Below, piece after piece: positions 1-9,253 of a stretch of 17,061 nt of DNA (position 1 is the first letter of the stretch; every line of letters starts with the position of its first letter). The position numbers were made by a program, and so were the translations under genes. This stretch comes from Brachionus koreanus (Eukaryota; Rotifera; Eurotatoria; Ploima; Brachionidae). The DNA is taken from the NCBI GenBank assembly GCA_016987375.1, contig PJRA01000196.1, positions 737,817-754,877 of the forward strand, read 5' to 3'. The notes beneath the pieces were generated by a model. The model did no database searches and had not been told where the DNA came from. It saw nothing but the letters and a program-made list of their open reading frames with translations.

Positions 1-1005
1 CATACCTTGTATCAGCTGATACATTTTGCAGAACGATTTTCAGACCCTTAGAAAAAAAGTTATTTTAATCTAAAATTTTTGTTTTTGTTTTTTGTTCCAA
101 AATTCACAATGCCTAAAAAAAAGAGAAAAACTTATGACCAAAATTTGATGCCAAGAAAAACATTCATCTGTAGTAAAATATAGCCAAGTGTTGTCGATAA
201 TTTTACAAGGATAAAATATTTGAAGACCTTCCAGAGATGATTTTTTAAAAATTAAGGTTTAAATTTGACCATTAACTTAAATTTGCTTAAAAGGCTATAA
301 TTGTAAGTTTATTTTATTGTATGTCAAACGGAACATTGTCACGCAGTTTCAAGTATCTTAGTGTCACAACATTTCAAGAAAGAGAAATCTTTCAACAACA
401 AACAAAAATATTTATTATTATTTTATCTGAACTTAAATTTTAAAATTTTGAAATTTTCAAACTGTTTGAAAATTCAATGTTTTATCAATGTTTTATCAAA
501 AAGAGATTTTTTATGAATCGCCATTATTAGCTAAGATTCAAAAAATAATTGATTTAATGGTTAACCATGGGTAAATTCTCTAGTATTATATTATTGCAAT
601 TAGCTTCTAAACAACTATCCTTGCTAATCTTTTAGTAACAAGAGTTATCTAAATAAAAATTAAAGTAAATTTATTCTATTATTGTACTAGTATAAAGTAT
701 ATTGCCATATACAATTAAATGTGTACATATGAATAGTAAAAAGAGTATAAAATAAATACTTTTTGTTAAGGAATCAAAAAAAAAAATCCTATGTCTTATT
801 TTTTTTATTTTCATTTCGAAGTTGAACAATTTATGAAAAAGTATTTTTATTTAGCCATCTTTAATTCTAAAGCATCAAACTTTATGCTATTTTGTCTTTA
901 TTTTGTCCTTAAGATAAATTACGAATTTTGAAAAACTCAAAGTTTTTCTAATTTTTTTTTAATAGACACTAATAGAGACTGCTTTCTTTTAATATTTAAA
1001 ATGAT
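1..1005. other. AT-rich gene-free stretch
   Basis: I see no coding region, RNA gene or transposon end here. The stretch is A/T runs with a few small items: a perfect 16-bp palindrome at 8-23 (TGTATCAGCTGATACA), a two-copy tandem repeat of an 11-bp unit at 475-496 (CAATGTTTTAT), and poly-A near 775. It could be part of a long intron of the DOMON gene on the minus strand (2410-3771), whose 3' exons were not found. Confidence 0.6.
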
Positions 1006-1770
1006 ATGTGTTTTTACAATAAGTTCGATATAAACTGGCCAATGTCAATAAATTCAAAAAATGATGAGACAAGAATCGAATTATACGGACAAGAGATCGA
1101 ATGGGTCCAAAATTTAAAATACCTTGACGTTAATATCTCTAAAACAAACAAAAACACAGACCATCTACAAGAGAGAAGACTAGTAAGCTGGAGAGCATAC
1201 CATGCAATTAAATCACAGATTGAAATAGAAAGTGATTAACTTAACCAAATTGGAAAAAGCCAGCTTTTTAAAACATACATCAGACCAATCATGTATTATG
1301 GCGTTGAAAACTGTTTTGTAAATAAGACAGAAATGAAAAAGATACAAACTATGGAAGGGATAATGATTAAAACAATGATTGGAGTCAACAAAAGAACTCG
1401 AACCACAAATTTACTCTACGCCCTAGACATCGAACCGGCTGAATTGAAAATTAATAAAATCAAGTTGGCATTTGCGAAAAGTTACTCGAGAACCAATTCA
1501 CAAATGGACTTCTCCAATCTATCGAAAACAAAAGCTTATTAGATAACAAATTTAATAACAAATACATAAATGAGATAAAGGAAACGCTAAAAACACAAGA
1601 CAAGATAGACGTTGTAATGATAAAAAAAAGCAATCAAAGAAATAGAGGAAGAAAAAAAAGAACTGGCAAAAAATGGAGTGAGTGAATCGATAAGAACCTG
1701 CTTTAGAATGATAAAGGACAAAGTTCAAAACGGGAAATTACTCCTAAATTTGTTAATCAACGCTTTCTGA
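1006..1770 (+). pseudogene. Non-LTR (LINE) retrotransposon reverse transcriptase, 3' relic
   Basis: This is the C-terminal part of a LINE-type reverse transcriptase, the region after the catalytic polymerase core. Visible motifs are NLKYLDVNIS (the usual [FN]xKYLGxxI block), LFKTYIRPIMYYGVE and IMIKTMIGVNKRTRT. The YxDD active site, fingers and endonuclease are missing, so the copy is 5'-truncated as dead LINEs usually are. It is broken in at least three places: an in-frame TAA at 1237-1239 with clean continuation after it in the same frame; a frameshift near 1480-1488, after which reading continues in frame 3 (ENQFTNGLLQSIENKSLLDN); and a second shift at the A8 run 1622-1629 that returns to frame 1 and ends at the TGA 1768-1770. 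An A-rich tail follows. The family is secure; the clade is not assigned. Confidence 0.75.
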
Positions 1771-2409
1771 AACAAAAAAAGAAAGAACGATGGGAAAATA
1801 AAAACAATAAACAAAACCAAATAAATAAACTTCTTATTTTTACATATTTTTTATGAATAATTATTTGAATTATCTTCATTATTTGGTATATGTAATTTAT
1901 TATTTAAATTATGGAAAATTAGACCAAAAAAAACTAAACATTTGATTTTTATTTTTACTTTATTTTATTTTTTTCTTACCTTTTTTTGACATCGCCAGAA
2001 AATAGTAAAAATTTATTCTTCATCAAACAATTAACTTATATGGGATAAAAATCAGTATTGAAAATCATATTTGTAATAAAAATCATTCTAAGATTGATTA
2101 AACTCTAAATTTCTCTAAACAAGCTTGCAGCATCTCCTAGCTCTAAATAGAATATTTTTTTAGTATTAAAAGAATCTTCGTTTTTGTCAACTAAAATTTG
2201 AAAAAATATAGGAGAAAAATAAAAGAAAAAATACATTGCATACAAGCTATCAATTTACAATAACATCAATATGATCCGTATTGACTCGCCTATTCTATTT
2301 ATTTATTTTTTTTATTTATATTTTTACTTATTTTTTTATTTTTAATATGAAGGAGCATTAGCTAGGTACAAAAAATTACAATTTAATAAAAAATAATATC
2401 GGTTCTTAC
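1771..2409. other. AT-rich stretch, presumed intron of the DOMON gene
   Basis: A/T-rich sequence with long T runs (2295-2345) and nothing coding on either strand. On the minus strand it lies directly after the GTAAGA splice donor of the DOMON exon, so it is most simply read as intron. No convincing acceptor followed by the rest of a DOMON domain was found between here and position 1, so the intron would run beyond the window, or the gene is a truncated copy. Confidence 0.5.
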
Positions 2410-3771
2410 CATTTTTTTATCATCAGACAGTCCAAAGGCCACATAACTATCAGGTGAATTAGCCTGTCTTTTGAATTTGTTATTTTTTGATAGTGTGCCT
2501 CCTATTCCTCCCGAAAAAATGATATAGTTTTCAGTATTTTTCCAAGATAGTGAATAACCATTTGAATTAAAACTTCCTGTTGATATCACATCTCCAATAG
2601 GCTCTAAATCGTTAGCGCGAGTGGTCGTAGTCTGTTCAGTTTGAGTAAAATTAATTTGTTTGATACCAGGCTTCTTAATTGAATGCTGTGTTAAACTCAT
2701 TGAAGGGCCTAAATCACCAAAAGCAAACAAAATATACCACTTATTTGTCAGGTCTGAATATTTAGTCACATTTGGATAATTCTTTTCAATCATGAATGAA
2801 CACGTTAGCATTCCATTAGACACATTAACTTTTGGTTCAGTTATTCCAATTTGTTTGTTTGAATCTAGCAAATATGGCGAGGTTAGTTTACCTTGGTTGT
2901 AGTGTCTTTCAACCTTGTAGATTTGGTTAGTTCCTATTTTACATGCAATTACGTCATCATCACCCATTAAATCATCTTTTGAAAACGCAAAAGCTGAATA
3001 AACATTTGACTGTTTTTCTATATCTTTAGTAGTAAATACAAAATTTACTTTTTCATCATAATTCTCCCATTTTAGAGAAAACATGTCATTTGAATATTCT
3101 CCTATTTTACTCATGTCTGTTGTAATGGATTCAACAGTGTCAGTTGATGTAAACCGACTTGTTTCTTCAGATGAGAGTGAAATTGGTCCTTCTTTTTCTC
3201 CAGTTACTAGCGAATTTGAAAATGATGTCATTTCTGTTTGTTTTTTATTGTAAATTAGACTAAAAGCTTCATTGCTTGAAATTTTATTTGTAAAATGATA
3301 GTTAATAGACCCCGAATTTGTAGTTTTTCCTCTAGCAAACAAAAGATAATAACTTGTATCTGTGCTGAAATAGTTGTCTATATTTTGGACAAAATTTTTT
3401 CGACTAAACGAACAAGTGAAATTTCTATCATTCACAACAGCATTAATGTTAGACAGACCAATAGACGGATTTTGCTCTGACAATAAAATTGGTTTTAGTT
3501 TTCCAGGATTAAAAGCTTGTTCAACTGTTTGCTCAGAGCCGTACTTTTTACATATAAGAGCATTGTCGTTTCCCATTTGTTGATCAAATGAAAACGCAAA
3601 ACTTGTCCATACATTGTTGGCATCCTCAACTAATGTACTAAACTTAAATTCAATATTTTCTTCGTTTTGGATCCATTCCAAAGAATACTCGTTCAGAGTA
3701 AGCATGCCACTACTAATTAAATGCAATGAATTAAGCAAAAAAACTAAAATGAAGCACAGGCTTTTCATCAC
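2410..3771 (-). CDS. Secreted multi-DOMON protein, first exon (partial gene)
   Basis: First exon of 454 codons from an ATG at 3771. Residues 1-21 form a hydrophobic signal peptide, so the product is extracellular or luminal. Two DOMON domains follow (about 23-170 and 225-370), then the start of a third (about 399-454). Each complete copy has the FxxAFSxDxxMGxDxxxxC pattern (M66/C74; M269/C277), an xIGxx strand, a CSF strand (C120; C324) and a late His (H159; H363). The closest match is the DOMON of the ferric-chelate reductase 1 (FRRS1) type. In DOMON cytochromes a Met and a His ligate heme b; whether these pairs do so here is inference. Ser/Thr-rich linkers and N-x-S/T sequons suit a secreted protein. 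The third copy stops exactly after its M454 at a strong donor, ATG|GTAAGA (GT at 2409-2408), and reading through gives a stop after eight codons. Later exons, perhaps with a cytochrome b561 membrane part, were not found in the window. Confidence 0.8.
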
Positions 3772-4491
3772 TTTCTATTCAAAAAATTTTTAAAAAAAAA
3801 TTTAGAATTTTATTTTTTTTTTTAAAAAAGCTTTCAAAAAAATTCTAAAAAAATACCGTTCTGTGACTAAATTTTTCTAGAAACAAAAAAAAAAAGTAAC
3901 CAAAACGTTTATTTAACATGCTTGCTTGTTAATCATAATTTAGTATTACATAAACTTGGAAAATATTTACCTGGAATTCTTTTAATTTATTTTAGTCTAT
4001 TGAGTTTAAAAATTTATAATTTTTGTTTTCTCATTTAGGCTCTCAATTTGATTTTTAATTTTGAACAAAATGCATTTATACAAATATTTTTTTTATTATT
4101 CTAAATCTAAATTATTATTTAATCTGATTCTCATCTGACAGCTAGAAGACAAATTGACATGAACATTTCAGTTATTCATTTTTCTAATAACTAAGCTTTC
4201 TATTTAAAGTCTTTCTATTACGTATTTACTATTACTTTAAAAGGTAAATAGAAAATTTTCACAGCTAAAATTATTCAATTAGTTAGTAATTATCAAATCA
4301 CCTTAATATTCAAGTCTTTTAGATAAAATTTGGAAGAGTTACAGAAAATGATTATTTTCTATTGCAATACTAAAATATTTAAGGTACAAAAAAATGAGTC
4401 TTTAAATAATAACAGTGTAATTTACATTTAAAACAGTTAATTTATTAATAAAAGTACATCTTTTATTTGAATTTTTAAATTTGATGCATAG
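3772..4491. other. AT-rich 5' flank of the DOMON gene
   Basis: No gene seen. Next to the DOMON start there is a run of A/T blocks with a 10-bp inverted repeat (TTTAGAATTT at 3801-3810, its complement at 3840-3849) that could form a hairpin upstream of the gene. No clear TATA box or initiator can be told apart from the general A/T background. Confidence 0.5.
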
Positions 4492-4674
4492 CTTTTCAAT
4501 GACAATGAATCAATTTATTTGACTGATGAAGAAAAAGTTGAATTGGTAAACGTGTCTCTTTTAACATTATTCTATGCTGGAAAAATGAAAATGAATTCAA
4601 TGCGGTTAGTCATTCGTTTAATGAAAATAACATCAAATGTCCAAATATCTGAAAGGTTTGATCAATTATGCTAG
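4492..4674 (+). pseudogene. Unidentified coding relic (possible transposase fragment)
   Basis: Sixty codons are open after a TAG at 4489-4491, with protein-like composition (IYLTDEEKVELVNVSLLTLF, then YAGKMKMNSMRLVIRLMKI) ending at a TAG 4672-4674. The preceding TAG could equally be the AG of a 3' splice site. Further coding-like residues appear downstream in another frame (about 4755-4820, with a CxxCC cluster), which suggests frameshift decay. The alternation of acidic, aliphatic and basic residues is unlike translation of random AT-rich DNA. The LLTLFY...NS...I pattern loosely recalls CACTA-type transposases, but I cannot assign a family. There is no initiator Met at the left edge. Confidence 0.35.
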
Positions 4675-4933
4675 AAAATTCGACTTATTACTAAAAAAAA
4701 AAATGTTTATAAAAAAAATGGTATTGATCACTTTTCAAATAATATTGCTTTCTAGAGTACCGAAAGCAAAGATTATGCCAAGATTGTTGTGTCTTAGAAT
4801 CATCAATCAATCAATTTTAAAAATGAATTAATTTCTAATAAAATACTGATTTCCAATTTTAATTTTATTTCTTTATTTAGATTAAGATTTTTTATCATAT
4901 ACCAATAGAAAATCAAATTCGAAGACTTTTTAA

Positions 4934-5147
4934 CACTCAAAGGACCGGCGGTGTCATTTTGACACTTTTTCAAAATTTCAAATTTGATTTTTTAATTAAC
5001 TATTAATCATATATGCATGTTTTAGTATTTATTTTATAGCTTTGAAAATGGTCTTTTAAATTTAGTCTTTTTCATATTACAGACTTTTATGGAACTAATG
5101 AAACATTAAAACAAATTTTTTGACAAAAATAGAAGGTCCTTTGAGTG
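4934..5147. mobile_element. piggyBac-type MITE with TTAA target duplications
   Basis: A 214-bp non-coding element. Its ends are a perfect 13-bp terminal inverted repeat, CACTCAAAGGACC at 4934-4946 and GGTCCTTTGAGTG at 5135-5147, flanked on both sides by TTAA (4930-4933 and 5148-5151). TTAA target duplication is the hallmark of the piggyBac superfamily. Just inside the left end is a subterminal palindrome, GTGTCATTTTGACAC (4951-4965). There is no reading frame inside, so it would depend on a transposase encoded elsewhere. The perfect repeats and intact TTAA pair suggest a fairly recent insertion. It lies between two coding relics. Confidence 0.8.
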
Positions 5148-5334
5148 TTAAAAAACATGTACTTCCAGTCAATAAAAAAGAAATAAATAATGAAAATTTA
5201 AAAAATACGCTACATTAAAAAAAAAGTGTAACTGAAGAAAGATTATTTCAAATTAGCAATTAAGATTCTCAAATGTGATTTACAAAACGATATTTATGTT
5301 TACAAAAAATCTATTCATACAAGTAATGTAACTA

Positions 5335-5545
5335 AAATTAGATATAGAGTTTGATACAGAGTTTTTTATGTTGGATGCATCTTATAATGCTATAAAAAAT
5401 GTTTTTCGGAATGGTTGGTTTTAATGTGTTTTTTTCACGTTGTAATGAACTGTAAAAAAAACATAGACATCTAATTCCAAAGAAATTTCAAGAAAGGATT
5501 TTCAAATATTGGCTTATTTATTTTGGTTTTGTTTTAAATTAATTT
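5335..5545 (+). pseudogene. MULE transposase relic (catalytic-core segment)
   Basis: Frameshifted remains of a Mutator-like transposase. Frame 1 (5335-5418) reads an acidic strand followed by FFMLDASYNAIKNVFRNGWF, which matches the MULE segment with the second catalytic Asp (compare VIADGADAITNGFQGAF in the intact copy at 11863-14041). Frame 3 (5418-5470) then reads VLMCFFHVVMNCKKNIDI, the family's conserved CxxH block (compare MCFAHVIRKID). Frame 2 (5474 on) continues IPKKFQERIFK. At least two frameshifts separate these pieces and no start is left. It is too different from the intact MULE to be a recent copy. The order of the motifs makes chance unlikely. Confidence 0.55.
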
Positions 5546-5925
5546 TTTTCATTTATTTAACTACTAAAAAAACCTTGTGGCACCTTTTTTATCTAAAATT
5601 ATTTTTCTCATGTTAAAAAAAGGACATGATTAAAAGGAACATTTTGAATCATTAAATTATTTTAACTAAATAAATTTACTTACTGATAATTTTTTTTAGA
5701 TCAAGAAATCAATGTTGAAGTTTCTAACCTTTCTAAATTTGATTTACCCAGACTTAAGTTCAAAATTTTAAATAATTAAATACGTAGATGATTAATTTTT
5801 TCAAATAACAATTAAATCGATAACACTATACAATTAACATATAATAAAAAATTTCAAATTAAGCTTTTTTTTAATAAAAAATTTAATTATTAATTAATAG
5901 AGTGTTGTAATGAACCAGTTTGAGG

Positions 5926-6000
5926 AATGATATAAGAGCAAATATAATGGTACTTAATGTTTGCTTAGAAGCACATATAAAAACGTTCAATCAAAGTTAA
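5926..6000 (+). pseudogene. Possible downstream piece of the MULE relic
   Basis: A short frame reads NDIRANIMVLNVCLEAHIKT and stops at the TAA 5998-6000. The LNxCLExHxK pattern resembles the NNALESWNxxIK block that follows the CxxH motif in MULE transposases (the intact copy here has TNNALESWN). Spacing and orientation agree with the relic at 5335-5545, but the intervening 380 bp shows no coding and the piece is short, so the link is tentative. Confidence 0.3.
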
Positions 6001-7065
6001 AAAAATATGTTTTTTGGTTTTTAAGTTTTTTATTTCAAATAAAAGTATTTTAAAATTCAACGTTGTCTTTTTTTTTTTACATTTTTATAATCCCAAACAG
6101 GCAAAATACCCGTCTTTTACAGTGTTAATTAGTCTCTTGAGGCATGTTGATTCATCTTAAAATTGGAATGATAGTCTCTTTAGAGAAAATAATTTCAGAG
6201 TATTTTAAATAGAGATGATTAGCTTTTTATAAAATTCAGTAGCGTAAACAAAGAAAGAGAAATACATTTTTTTTTAAAGAATAAGTTTTTTTTTAAATAT
6301 TTACTTTTATAAAATTAACAATAGAAATCGATAGAAATAAAACAAAATTTTCAAGTCCAAAAAAAAGCTAAATATTAGCATGACTTAAAAAATATTTCGA
6401 TAATTTTTTTGCATATAAAAAAATTTTTTGAATCCTTTAAATTTAATCAAAAATTATTAAAAAATTATTTAATTTTTAAAACAAAGTAATTTTTGTTTCA
6501 TTGAAAAAAAGCAAAAAAGAGTAAATAAAATGGGGCGAAAAATCCTTACAGTTTTTGAGTGTTAAGAAAACTGCTAGAAAGTTTTTTTCAAGTTAAAAAT
6601 GTTAGAATCTTTTAAAAGTTTCACTAACACAAAAATGCTAGTTAGATCTAATAAACTATAGTTTAAATGCTAAAAAAACCCAGATAAATAAAAAAAATTT
6701 ATTTTTGTTTAGAAAATTTTCTAAAAATTATTCTTAAATTTCACAAAATTTACTCAAATTGATTATGTAACAAAATATTTTTTAAAATACTGCAAAATAT
6801 TTATATCATATTTCTATCCAAAATAAAATTTTCAATTTTTTTTGTTAAGAAATCAAATCAATAATCAATTAAAATCTTGTTGATGTTTTATTTTTTGTCT
6901 GTTTTTTTTTTTTTGAAATAACAACAAATTTTTTAAGTAAAAAAAAGCGATATTTATTTCAAAATATTTTATTTTAGTAGAAAATTTAAACTTATAAAAA
7001 AAAAATGAAAAATTTTTGCTTTAATTGTATTTGATTTTGGCAATACCCAAATTTAATTTGAATAG
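6001..7065. other. AT-rich gene-free stretch
   Basis: Long A and T runs, no coding region recognised on either strand and no transposon ends found. It is likely intergenic, upstream of the repeat-motif gene. Confidence 0.55.
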
Positions 7066-7115
7066 ATGGAAATGATTTTAATATATGATAGGAAGAGAAA
7101 ACGTGTGGGCACCTT

Positions 7116-7138
7116 ATGCTCCATGCAGAATTCGGCAA
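7116..7138 (+). other. Possible upstream coding exon of the repeat-motif gene
   Basis: A G+C-richer island in A/T-rich DNA. An ATG at 7116 opens MLHAEFG and is followed by a possible donor, AA|GTTAAA (GT at 7139-7140). A good acceptor (TTTTCAG ending at 7473) lies 335 bp downstream. Joining the two keeps the frame of the gene at 7553 open throughout, with no stop between 7474 and 7553. That model gives 416 aa instead of 382. The donor is not a strong consensus, and the in-frame ATG at 7553 has a better start context, so this exon may be untranslated or not real. Confidence 0.3.
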
Positions 7139-7552
7139 GTTAAAGAAAAATTTTAAATGTTAGCGAAACAATTCTTATTGATTTGTCTAGAAAAATCTAT
7201 CTATTCTTCATTTTAAAATATAAAAAACGATCAAAAAAAAAATCATAAATTACTAGTATGAATTTTTACATAATTAAAAAAAAATACCTGAACTATTCTC
7301 CCCATTATTAAAATTAATTCAAAATAAAAACCAATACCATTGATAATATTCATCTATTTAGCATAATTTTAAGAATAAATAATTTATTTAAAATAAAATT
7401 TTAATTCAAAATTGGATGGAATTTTTGATTTAATATTGTGATTTAAATTTGTTTAAAATTCATAAATTTTCAGCAAAACTAACAAACAAAAAAATAAGCT
7501 CAATCAAACGCCATATTTGAATCGCTACATTTTGGCTTTACTAAGCTATGCC

Positions 7553-8701
7553 ATGGACAAGCCAAACAAAAAGCTAAAGACCCCATCAAACACCAAATTG
7601 ATTTCGCATTATGTCAAAAATATTGAATTTAATTCGACAAGCAAGAAGCCTGTGTCGCACTATGTCAAAAACGATGAGCCCATAAACCACTGCTCGAGGC
7701 CCATATCACACTACATCAGAACAGGCCAACTGAAAAACTCCTCGTGTGCCCTCATATCCAACTATTTGTCCAGTAGCGAGCTCAAAAACCGGTCGGAAAA
7801 CACCGAACCGGAGCCGACATGTCTCGAAATGAGACGTGTCCGCTCCAGGCGCAACTATATCTCGCAAATAATCAGCCAAGATGCACATCTAGAACAGCCT
7901 GGCTGCAACATTGGCCAACTTATAAGCGAAAATTGCAAAGAAAATGATTCCAATCACCACCAAATGGTACATGTAAATGAGTCGGCCAAAGAGCCTAGTA
8001 GAAAAATACACAGAAGCAAGAGTGTTCTAATATCGGACTATATAAAAAATAGTCAAAGCAGTGTGGACAGTTCGATCTATCTCGGCAAATCGCAGCTAAT
8101 TTCCAAATTGATTGGACTGGATGCCAATATATGCTCGACCACTGCTGGTGATGATAAAAAAATTGAACAAGCTGAAATAGTACGGCACAACGAGGCCGAA
8201 TTGAACCAAAATTTGGTCAATTTTTCGAAAAAAAAGCCTCGTGGTAATTTTATATCCTACTATTTGCAGTCGAAAGGCTCCGATGATTCGCCCATGAGGC
8301 AAAAAACTGAGCCCGACTTGATCCATGCCTCAAGTGGCTTTGTTAAATTAAGACGCTCTAAGCTTATTTCTCAGTACATAAGCAATGAAAATATTGACTG
8401 GACCAGCAGTGCACAATTGGTCGAAAAGATGCAAGAGCCCTCAAAGCCAAAGTCTAAACAGGCAAGTAGATCAAGGTACATATCGTCTTTTATCAAGCAG
8501 TATGAAGAGGACAGTCTGTTGGCTGATAGTAGTCCACATACTTTAAACAAAATTATAAGACGTAATTTAGCCTTAAGTAGCACTAGAAACGGACGTCGAG
8601 TCTTTAAACGAAATAAAATTCAAAAAGATAAGTTCATTAAAAAGTATATTAAACTTGATAATATTGTCAATCGACTTAGAAAAACAAAAAAACTTGACTA
8701 A
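7553..8701 (+). CDS. Unrecognised protein with about 12 ISxYI-type motif repeats
   Basis: A 382-aa protein from the ATG at 7553, in strong start context (GCCATGG), to the TAG at 8699-8701. I do not recognise the family. It is hydrophilic, basic, Ser/Lys/Asn-rich and looks largely disordered, with no signal peptide or membrane segment. Its main feature is a short degenerate motif, roughly [basic/Ser]-x-[LYF]-I-S-x-[YFLI]-[IVL]-[KS]-[NSQ]. Copies lie near residues 16-23 (LISHYVKN), 34-40, 51-57, 67-74, 102-109, 123-127 (weak), 159-166 (LISDYIKN), 182-189, 233-240, 271-278 (LISQYISN), 309-316 and 361-368 (FIKKYIKL, Ser replaced by Lys). Linkers of 10-45 residues vary freely while the motif is kept, as in multivalent docking proteins. 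The last 40 residues are strongly basic. The 5' half is richer in G+C than its surroundings. An acceptor-like TTTTCAG ends at 7473 and the frame is open from there, so an upstream exon is possible. Confidence 0.8.
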   Translation: MDKPNKKLKTPSNTKLISHYVKNIEFNSTSKKPVSHYVKNDEPINHCSRPISHYIRTGQLKNSSCALISNYLSSSELKNRSENTEPEPTCLEMRRVRSRRNYISQIISQDAHLEQPGCNIGQLISENCKENDSNHHQMVHVNESAKEPSRKIHRSKSVLISDYIKNSQSSVDSSIYLGKSQLISKLIGLDANICSTTAGDDKKIEQAEIVRHNEAELNQNLVNFSKKKPRGNFISYYLQSKGSDDSPMRQKTEPDLIHASSGFVKLRRSKLISQYISNENIDWTSSAQLVEKMQEPSKPKSKQASRSRYISSFIKQYEEDSLLADSSPHTLNKIIRRNLALSSTRNGRRVFKRNKIQKDKFIKKYIKLDNIVNRLRKTKKLD

Positions 8702-9253
8702 GGTTTTAATATCTAAATTAAATAAAGTATTAGTGTATCTAATTATTATTATTAACTTTTTTGTTTTTATTTTTGAAATTTTTTTGTTTTTTTTTTGTAA
8801 TTTTAGAATAAAATCTTTAATTTTTTTTGTTGTTATCTAATTATTTTAATTAAACTATCTAATTTGTCTATTGTAGTAGGAGAGAATATTGGCATGAGAA
8901 GGAAATAGTGTTAGACTAGAATGGATTAGTCGAAAAGCTGATCAAGACAAGAAAATTTGAATATGAACTTTTTTTTCGACAAGTTTAAATTACAATGCAA
9001 ACAAAGTCAAATTTAATCATCTATTAGTTTTATTTTTTGAAAATTATAAAAATAAAAAAAATCTATTTGAAAATTTTTTTTTCACATTAGTTTCATTTAG
9101 TCACTAGAATTAGTTAAATTATCTTATTTATAAGAACGAAAAAAATTTATCAATAATCTACTAACATATACAGATGATCAACACAAGAATATTAACAAAA
9201 ACTCAATATTCAAAGAACTAGATCTGTTATTTGGACAAGAAATTTACAAGAGA
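8702..9253. other. AT-rich flank with two coding-like islands
   Basis: Mostly A/T runs. Two patches look translated. At about 8881-8989 (+) one frame reads REYWHEKEIVLD, a TAG (8917-8919), then NGLVEKLIKTRKFEYELFF. At 9172-9256 (+) a frame reads DDQHKNINKNSIFKELDLLF and onward to GQEIYKR before a TGA; it is preceded by CTAAC and ATACAG, as in an intron 3' end. Neither is recognised. They could be remains of one broken gene or exons with short introns. Confidence 0.3.
8721..8726 (+). promoter_or_regulatory. Poly(A) signal of the repeat-motif gene
   Basis: A canonical AATAAA lies 20 bp after the stop codon of the gene ending at 8701, followed by T-rich sequence. The position is right for 3'-end formation, although AATAAA is not rare in DNA this A/T-rich. 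Confidence 0.5.

Noticed and set aside
475..496. Two-copy 11-bp tandem repeat CAATGTTTTAT
   Set aside because: Only two units in A/T-rich DNA; no sign of function beyond a slippage product.
6554..6565. TTTGAGTG-TTAA, matching the last bases of the piggyBac MITE end
   Set aside because: The GGACC part is absent and no partner end is nearby; likely chance.
7517..7552. Start of the repeat-motif ORF at the TTG 7517
   Set aside because: Animal genes rarely start at TTG; the in-frame ATG at 7553 has a strong context. The open frame upstream is explained better by an acceptor at 7473.
8655..8840. 61-codon plus-strand ORF past the repeat-motif gene
   Set aside because: Phe/Ile-only low-complexity frame over T runs.
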